Source: Marsupella aquatica
Taxonomy: Eukaryota > Marchantiophyta
Direction: 5' to 3'
Assembly (NCBI GenBank): GCA_973895155.1
Contig: OZ316891.1
Span: 15,128,001 to 15,192,000 of the forward strand
Length of the DNA stretch: 64,000 nucleotides
The stretch's first letter is position 1. The number at the start of each line of letters is the position of its first letter. The position numbers and the translations under genes are program-made. A model generated the notes under the pieces. That model saw only the letters and a list, made by a program, of their open reading frames with translations, had not been told where the DNA came from and searched no databases. Below, piece by piece: positions 56,961 to 64,000 of the stretch.

Positions 56961-58560
56961 GGCCATTAGTGATATAGACAAGCTTCAATGCTCATTATTT
57001 GACTGGTAATGAAATGCCGACAAAAACCATTATGCATCTCATCATTTTAACATTTAATATTTTTATAAAAATTATCATCTTTTTTTTATCATTATAACAT
57101 CTACAACTATAATAGGCAATCCTGCCATTTTTGTCCTTTGTCCCGTTACGAAATCCAGTATCGGTGGGAATCAGAATTGACCATTACATATTCTAGGGGA
57201 TTTTTTGTATCCGTTAGATTGGGAGTTAGATCAGCACTGGGCCTCCCTGCGAGGCCTCCCATGCCCTGCAATACAGTCGGTGTCATCATTATTAGTGTCA
57301 CGCCTCACCTCTACGCCTGCACACCCCCCAAATCCAAGCCATCAATGAGAGGAGACCGTAGCCACCTCCAAAGCTCTGTACTCATCGGTCCAAAAGAGGA
57401 GTACTCCTCGCCACAGGTGCCACCACGGTTTGCCAGTAAGTTTCACGTCCTACCCTCCTCCACCCCTGACGTAGTGTGCTGACGTTTGCTCTCCTGCCTG
57501 GCAATCCCACTTCAAGATATCCCGTAGAGTGTAACAGGACTGATACTGATCCTGTACAAGACTGGTATTGAATGAAGGATTAGGTGCAGCAAACTAATCC
57601 TTCCACAAATGAGCAAGTCTACAAAATTCAAAATCTGTGAGAAAATGTACAGGGAGAATGTACCATAGGACAGTCCATGTCAAGAAATGATTGGATAGCA
57701 TGCAGGGAAGGTACATAAGTAATTAATTGATTTCTCCCGGGAGGGGTCAATGCATAATAGTACGTAGGAGAGGGAGGAGTTAGGAGGGAAAGCTAGGAGC
57801 CAAGGAATAAAAGGATAGAAATGTAAAAAAAGAAAAAAGGTTGTGTGAAAGAAGAGAAATGGGCACTTTGACAAAGAATTGGGGAAATTGCAAAATAATT
57901 GGGTACAGGAAAAGGAAGGCTAATGAAAACATTGTTAGGCTAAATTGTTAGGGCTAAAAATTATTCATTTATTTGCTCATAAAAAATTCTGACCCAAATC
58001 TTGCCAAAGGTCCAAGTGTCTAATTCTTCCTATTGGCACCTTGCACCCTCCACTTTTGAGTCTATTTTTACAACATATCCATACACACATGTTGTGCAAT
58101 GACAAAAATTTTGGACATATATATTTTTGACACTAGAAACACTCTCTGATAAAAAGACTTCCACATCATTGCAACACAATTCCGCCAACAATAGTAGAGT
58201 TTGAGAATTTTTAAAATAACTTTGTTTTCTACTCCCTATCTTTTTCTTCTCTTTATTTAATTGCACTGAATGGAAGAAAGGGGGCAGAAGGCAATGGCAA
58301 GGGAGGGAAGACATACGAAAAAAGGTGGAGGGGAAAAATAAAAAGGTTCTTCTCCACATAGCATATATCATGCAACCACACCTCGACCCTACAAAGCCCC
58401 ACTGACCATTGTCTCTCTTGCCCTCCTAGGCTGTCGCCCTCCCCAACAACATCAATGCCTTTTTCTAATATAATAAAATTTCAAAATGAGGGGGGACCGT
58501 TTTTACAATTTTATTTGTTTTACCTTTGTTAGAGAACAATCTTATTTTTTGTTATTCCAA
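56961..58560. other. No gene recognised
   Basis: A 114-codon plus frame, 57138-57482, resembles no family. The remainder is AT-rich with purine-rich stretches (57750-57880 and 58240-58340). Confidence 0.35.
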
Positions 58561-58589
58561 CTAAACTTCCTCAGTTACCTCAATGTTGC

Positions 58590-59300
58590 TACGCTTTCCT
58601 TCACATTCACATCTTTCCCTTACCTTCACATGATGGTTTTCTTTCTCCTTGGCATCATATCTTCACCTCAACACCTTTTTCTCACTTTGATTTCTTTTTT
58701 TCTCCTCAAAATCTTTTCCTCACTTTGACATCTTTTTCTCTCCTCGACATCTTTCCCTCCTCCACATCTTTTTCTTACCTTGATCTCTTTTTCTCACCTC
58801 GACGACTTTTCATCACCTTGACATCTTCTGTGCAATGCACGGGCATTGGGTTGCCTTCCCTCTACATCTTTGTCTTGCCTTCAGTTGACACATTTTTCTC
58901 ACCTAGGCATCTTTTCTCTCCTTCCTATATTTTCTCATCTTGGTTTCCTCTCCTTGACATCATTTGTTCTCCTCGATATCTTTTCTCATCTAGACATCTT
59001 GCCATCTTTTTCTCACCTTGACATCTTCATCTTATCACGACATATTTTCTAGAAAGAACTTCATTTTTTCACCTTTACATCTTTCTCTCACCTTGCCGTC
59101 TTTTCTCTCCTTGACATATTTTCTCATCTCAACTTCTTTTCCTCACGTCAACATACATCGTTTTCTCCCATTGACACCTTTTCTCACCTCAACATCTTTC
59201 CTCTCCTTGAGATCTTGCCCTCGCCTTGAATTCTATGTCTCTCCTCAAGATCTTGCACTCACCTCAAAATCTTTCGTGCAACGCACGGGCACGGGGCTAG
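58590..59300 (+). repeat. GACATCTTTTC minisatellite with Helitron-like 3' end
   Basis: Long array of degenerate 16-20-bp CTCACCTTGACATCTTTT units. GTGCAATGCACGGGCA occurs at about 58832 and GTGCAACGCACGGGCA at about 59275. The second is followed by CGGGGCTAG and then T: a CGTGC-AAC-GCACG hairpin, a short spacer, then CTAG, the form of a Helitron 3' terminus (hairpin plus CTRR, insertion before T). The 5' end was not found. Confidence 0.55.
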
Positions 59301-59304
59301 TTGA

Positions 59305-59420
59305 TACATAATATACCATCTTCCTTTCCATGCCCATCCTTCTTTCCATGAGCATAACCTTTGGTGGGGCCCTAGAGTCACAGTCTTGAGTCTTCACTCT
59401 AGGAGCCTAGACCCCAAGTC
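59305..59420 (+). repeat. R2 family copy
   Basis: CTTTGGTGGGGCCCTAGAGT, then TTCACTCTAGGAGCCTAGAC. Immediately follows the Helitron-like end. Confidence 0.65.
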
Positions 59421-59616
59421 TAAGAGTGAGATGACAAATTTGTCAAACTTGTGGGCACAATGTACCTACGTGGTATATGGCATTTCCATATGCCCTGGCC
59501 CACTCCTTTCACTCCTGCCCACATGCAAGACTTTACGTCCAACTCTCCCTAGATACTCGTTCCAGATCCAATTCTAGAGGCAGTCCCTCATCTTACGTTT
59601 CAATTGCACTGTATTA
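59421..59616. other. No gene recognised
   Basis: Short unassigned sequence. Confidence 0.35.
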
Positions 59617-59992
59617 GGGGGCTTTACAAGAACTTGGCATCAACAATCTTGTTTTCTATGTGTGGGATGCAATCCTAGCTATTCAAATGTAGGTACAAGC
59701 CAAACTTCATTTTACATGAACTTGAGGGCACAATCAGGCAAAAACATTGTGAATCCTAGTCATCTGCAAGTGGTTCCCTTGTTTGCTGATGTGTGCATGT
59801 TTCTTTGTCAGAAACTTAGACCTCCTCTTGAGGTTGCCTAAAGGAATGGACCAGCTGCAATTTTCATTTGGGGTCTTTGCATTTATTATCTCCATACATG
59901 ACACATTGGCTCAAGAATCTTTGGTGTGTGCAATTGGCTCTTTGCTTTGGATGGAGATAAACTGAACAGCCCTCATGTCTTGTAAATCCCCC
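59617..59992 (+). mobile_element. Repeat family R1, copy alpha
   Basis: Begins GGGGGCTTTACAAGAACTTGG and ends TCTTGTAAATCCCCC, 376 bp. The interior matches copies beta and gamma. No firm target duplication (flanks ATTAG and TTTAG agree at 4 of 5). Confidence 0.6.
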
Positions 59993-61292
59993 TTTAGATA
60001 AAGTTCCCTATAATTGAAAAGAAAAAGTATTAACGTTTTAATTGAACTTTATTAGATAGATTTCCAGATAATTGCATAGAAAAGATGTCAACTATTCTGG
60101 AATGGTTGAGACAAAATTTTGGAAAGCATTTTGCAAAAACTTGGAACAAACAATTGAAATCAGTTTTACATTTACATTGTTCTAACATAAAATTCATTTC
60201 TAGATAATGAGAATATTAAGCCCCAATGGACCACTGGGTTTGTTGTGAAGCCCCAATGGATTTTTAAAGCTGGGGATGGACTCAAAATATCAAAAAGTAC
60301 TTTGATAACACTCTTTACAATTTTGATCCAATGGTAACTTGTAATTGGACTCCTGACTGTTTGCAACCAATTTCCATTAGTGTAAGTCATTGCTCATGCA
60401 CAGATTACTTATGGCGTCCTTTACAAAAGCAAAATGTCGCGCCCCAAAGTGATAAGTGGCTGCTCGTGCCCAAATTACTCAAGGTGTACTTCACTAAAGT
60501 GATGTGCCCTTCCCCAAACTGGAAAGTCATTGCTAATGCACAAACTACTAAGGGCATCCTTCACAAAGTAAGCCATCCGTTGACAGTTGGATTAATATTT
60601 GTCCATTTTCACACTTATTGGCAGCGGAGTGAATGATCTTAGAAAAAATCAGTGGACGGAAAATAACATGCTGTACAATTTTGAGCTTAAATTGAGATCC
60701 AAAATTTATCCAGATAATGTAGAGGTTAATTCAGTCTTGGATGGAACTATGGTCAGTATGTTAACTAGGGGTTTGCTCTAAGTTGAAGAGATTGTTCCTT
60801 ACTCTCCAAGTTCTAAATGGTGTGAAAACACACAAAAGAGAGTTCTCAAGAGAGCACAAAGCATATAGCAAGAGGGAAGAGTTTGAAGAGAAATAACTAT
60901 GGTGATGCTCAAGTAGACACATAACTGTTAGTAAAGCTTTGTCATCCCGTGGATGTTGTCAACCTTGAGGCAAACCATGTAACAATTGAGCAACTGCCTA
61001 TGGCCTGGAGTGTTTACCTGATCTGAATTCTCCCCTCAAATAATGTACAGGTCTTTTTTAAATGAGTTAGTGTGAATTTTGGGTGTGAAGTGAGACTGAG
61101 TGCTCATTGCAGAGTCCATGGGGATTTGAAAAACAAATTAGTGTGTCCATCCAAACATTTATGGTCACTGGAAATTGAAAGGAATAAATATTGCCTCGTT
61201 CAGTCTTTGAGCACAGCATGCCTGCCCTGATTGTGTTGTAGATTACTTCGCTGCCATAAGTCCGCGACAATGATGTTGCTATCATCTTCTTA
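59993..61292. other. No gene recognised
   Basis: Two or three degenerate direct copies of a CACAAA-TACT-A-GGC-TCCTT block near 60400, 60470 and 60540. Frames short. Confidence 0.35.
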
Positions 61293-61780
61293 GGGTGGCT
61301 TTACAAGATTTTGGGGCAACATGCAGTTACTTATTCCAAGTGTGAGATGCAATCTCAGCCATTCATATGTGGGAACAGGCCACACTTCACTTTACAAGAA
61401 CTTGGGGGCACAATCAAGCAAAACCATTACCTAACCTAGTCCTTTGTCGGCGGGCTTGTTGTGGGTCCCTTTTTTGGATGTGTGCATGCTTTTTTGTCCA
61501 AAATTTAGACCTCCTCTTGTGGTGGCCTAAACAACTGGTGCAAATGGCCACTTGTTTTCAAGGGATTGTTTTGATTACTTCCACACCTGCCACATTTTGG
61601 CTCAGACATTTTAACTTTTGTGTAGGAAGTAACCATCAGCTTGCTGTGGATGGGGGAACCATTGAACGGCCCCCACCATCTTGTAAAGCACCCCTTCCTG
61701 CAGTGAAGGCCAGAGTGCTTATGAGCTTTGCTGTGGATGGGGAACCATTGAACTGCCCCCACCATCTTGTAAAGTCCCCC
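61293..61780 (+). mobile_element. Repeat family R1, copy beta, with internal 92-bp duplication
   Basis: Begins GGGTGGCTTTACAAGA and ends TCTTGTAAAGTCCCCC. The right 90 bases (GCTGTGGATGGGG...ACCATCTTGTAAAG) are tandemly duplicated, so two right termini are present (about 61680 and 61780). Confidence 0.6.
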
Positions 61781-61919
61781 TTCCGGCAGTGAAGGCTAGA
61801 GTGCTAATGTTGGTGCTGTGAGATTCATTTTTGGAGCAGTTTTGGAGATATATGCATGATGAACCCCCGAAATCAAATTTGTTACGATGGGTCTCCTCAA
61901 TAATCCGTACTCTTGAAAG

Positions 61920-62317
61920 CCAGGTTTAACCTGATGGGCAAGTTTACGGCTTGCTGGGCACATAAAACCGTCAAATGACGGTCCCAAAACAGCCAGTTTG
62001 ACGTATATTCCTCGATATTCCCCCGGACTTCTGACCTGACCTGGCTCCCGACCCGCCCGGACCCTACCCCAGCCCACCCAAACCCAGCCCGGACCCGGCC
62101 TCCCGAACTCCTCCCGAACCCCTACCAAAATGCCTCCCCAACCTCCCGAACTCCTCCCGAACCCCTACCAAAATGCCTCCCCAACCTCCCGAACCCCTCC
62201 CGAACGCAGCCTCCCAAACCCCTCTCTAGCCTCCTGAACCCATCCTAAACCCCGACTCCAGGAGACCGGGCAACTGGGTTTATGGATTTACAGTTTGACT
62301 GGCAAGGTCAAACAGGG
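61920..62317. mobile_element. Minisatellite-bearing hAT-like element E2 (398 bp)
   Basis: Starts CCAGGTTTAACCTGATGGGC and ends GGCAAGGTCAAACAGGG, with perfect 8-bp duplications CTTGAAAG at 61912-61919 and 62318-62325. Contains two exact 43-bp units (CCTCCCGAACTCCTCCCGAA...ATGCCTCCCCAA) and several degenerate CTCCCGAACCC units. Inverted relative to E1. Confidence 0.88.
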
Positions 62318-62479
62318 CTTGAAAGACCTGGATATACCTTAAATCATCATACCCAAGACTTCATGGGGTCGGTAGGGTCCTTGATAGACCTTGATGTACA
62401 TTACATCAACATACCCAAAACTTCATGGGGTGGGTAGGGCCCTGGGAGCAAAGTTTCGTTTGGTGGTCCTTCAAGCAAA

Positions 62480-62790
62480 TTTCTGCCTCGGAAAATTCCA
62501 CCCAGTAGAGCATACTGACATACAAATTTTGCTATCGGTCTGGCGTGCTCTTCTAGTGAGATTGTTTTTGCCTCGAAAAATTGCAGTGAAGCAGAATGAC
62601 GGTGAATTGCTGCCGCTCTGTCAGCTTCCTGGTGAGTTTTTTGACCTCAAAAAAATTCCAGTGAAACGGACTGATGAGTTGCTTTTGCTGTGTCACCTAT
62701 TCCTAGCGAGTTTTCTTTTGCCTCGAAAATTTCAGTGGAACGGAACGACGACGAGATTTTGCTATCACTCTGTCACGTCCTTCCTCCCGT
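62480..62790 (+). repeat. Degenerate tandem repeat, about 75-85-bp unit, four copies
   Basis: TTGCCTCG-AAAATT-CAGTG and GA-TTGCT-TC-CTCTGTCA-C blocks recur at about 62484, 62569, 62641 and 62719. Confidence 0.7.
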
Positions 62791-64000
62791 GACAGCAACC
62801 CATATCAAAAGATATGCTATCGCTTCTGTTTGTCTCGGTGCCTTGATGACAGGGCGAGGAGAAAGTACAATTGCCTCCTCTGAGATGGTCATTTGTTTTT
62901 TCTCTTGTTCAGTCACCACAAAGAAAGGAGAGCAAATTGCCATTTTGTAATCGAGAGAAAAGAGATTTCAGGAATCGGGAGAAGAATCTACACTGCTTTC
63001 CACGAGCGAAATACAAAAAGCCCATCTTGCAGCCTCGTTCATACCTGTTATCTTTTTCTGCGCCCAAATGCAGAGTTCGCAAAACAGTCGAATGTGTCAA
63101 AACAATCGAATGTGTCATTTGCAGTGAGATCGCCGCCAATGCATATCGCATTCAGTTTCAATTCAAGAAATATCCCAAAAGACTCTGAAAGTCGACCTTC
63201 GTGCTCCTGGATCTGAGCGACCAAGATCTGTAAAGGTTGTCAATTTTCGATCTCACGACGTCCCGCCGAAAAAGTGAAAAATCCACAAAACAAGCGGCTT
63301 TCACAAGCCACAACGTTGCTTCTGATAAGGAGCACAAAATGGAACCACAGCACTCACTTTTCTCCCTGGTTAGGAGTGTCCATCATGCTACCGCAAACTC
63401 ACAATGAGATATTTTGACGTTTTGACCTTCTCGATGGTAAACCGAGATCGTCAGTACTGTAAGACGAATCAGATTCGGCATAAGTACCTTCGACAATCGC
63501 AAGGGCCGAGGATTCCGAGCCGTAGTTTCACGGCATGGATGGACTAGCAAGCAGCGCCTCCTTGATGAATACGAAATAGAGAGGGTGTGCGATCTAATGA
63601 GACCGTTAAAGTATAGGCCAGCATTTTCTACACGGTCGCATTCAAATTCGGAGAACCAAACCTGACCTACCTCTAAAGTAACGAGGTGCCAACCTGGACT
63701 CACTCGCATGTGAAAGGTGATCGGAGTACAATTCACCAACTTACCGTACAAAACACAATCGCTGAGCCATTTCGCTATACTCAAAGGCATACGCTTGGAG
63801 GTAAAGATGGGAAGTCACAATAAAGTATCCAACCTGCCTTTTCCAGTTCCATCAAAGCACCTTCCGACAGTTCTCCTTACACAAGATTGGACGAATCAAA
63901 TGGTGCGGGTGGAACGACCCGGAGCAGAACTCGGGCAGAATCAGTTCGACGACATTGCACCAACAGGCCGGTGTTCAAACCAGCACTGATATTCGACATG
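62791..64000. other. No assigned gene to the window end
   Basis: Composition becomes more balanced after about 63000, and several medium frames occur on both strands. A gene that continues past the right edge is possible. Confidence 0.3.
63383..63790 (-). CDS. Unassigned minus-strand frame
   Basis: A 135-codon open frame, MPLSIAKWLSDCVLYGK..., crossed by plausible donor (GTAAGT, near 63739) and acceptor (GTAGGTCAG, near 63660) signals, so it may represent two exons rather than one. I do not recognise the family. Confidence 0.2.
   Translation of the reverse strand: MPLSIAKWLSDCVLYGKLVNCTPITFHMRVSPGWHLVTLEVGQVWFSEFECDRVENAGLYFNGLIRSHTLSISYSSRRRCLLVHPCRETTARNPRPLRLSKVLMPNLIRLTVLTISVYHREGQNVKISHCEFAVA

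Overview
The window looks like nuclear DNA of a land plant: about 64 kb of AT-leaning, gene-poor, transposon-rich sequence. Two host genes with ordinary GT-AG introns (roughly 200-350 bp where measured) belong to plant families. There is no operon-like packing and no rRNA, CRISPR array or convincing tRNA gene. I cannot place the plant more precisely (bryophyte, lycophyte, fern and seed plant all remain possible).

Host genes. The one gene that looks complete lies on the minus strand at 37143-40314/40353. It encodes a TPR protein of the NPG1/NPGR (no pollen germination related, calmodulin-binding) family; I traced five exons with compatible phases, giving about 680-693 residues. Beside it, also on the minus strand (30994-33725), is an S1/P1-type (plant ENDO/BFN1-like) nuclease gene. 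Most of its exons are recognisable, but it has frame breaks in exon 1 and a nonsense codon replacing the Trp of the metal-binding HHVWD motif, so I call it a pseudogene. A few other exon-like stretches (36134-36360, 27162-27499, 63383-63790) are plausible but unassigned.

Mobile elements dominate. (1) A very young Ty1/copia element (11503-16900, plus strand) has LTRs that differ by one base in 367 and a perfect 5-bp target duplication, yet it has lost about 1 kb covering the reverse transcriptase. It sits inside an older 297-bp MITE (11443-17142). (2) A second, older copy of the same copia family (44991-52090, minus strand) keeps the RT (YVDD) but is full of stops. It was inserted into the tip of a 383-bp hAT-like element and was itself hit by two MITEs, one in its 3' LTR and one in pol. 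(3) MITEs with 8-bp target duplications and CTCGGG termini occur at 11443, 43047, 45108 and 48870. (4) GC-rich minisatellite-bearing hAT-like elements lie at 44983/52096-52470 and 61920-62317. (5) Two 1.5-kb GC-rich solo-LTR-like units with AGT...ACT ends lie at 53071-54539 and 54793-56292. (6) There are also a long-TIR element carrying a 5'-truncated LINE (19931-22498), Helitron Pif1-helicase debris (42787-43440), a Helitron-like 3' end (59273-59300), a 1.27-kb TIR element (4987-6255) and a three-copy GGGGGCTTTACAAGA-TIR family.

The remaining sequence (most of 1-11 kb, 17-19 kb, 22.5-30.9 kb, 40.4-42.8 kb, 57-64 kb) holds tandem and dispersed repeats and short frames that I could not assign. 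The insertions date one another: the minisatellite element predates copia copy 2, which predates MITEs B and D, and MITE A predates copia copy 1.
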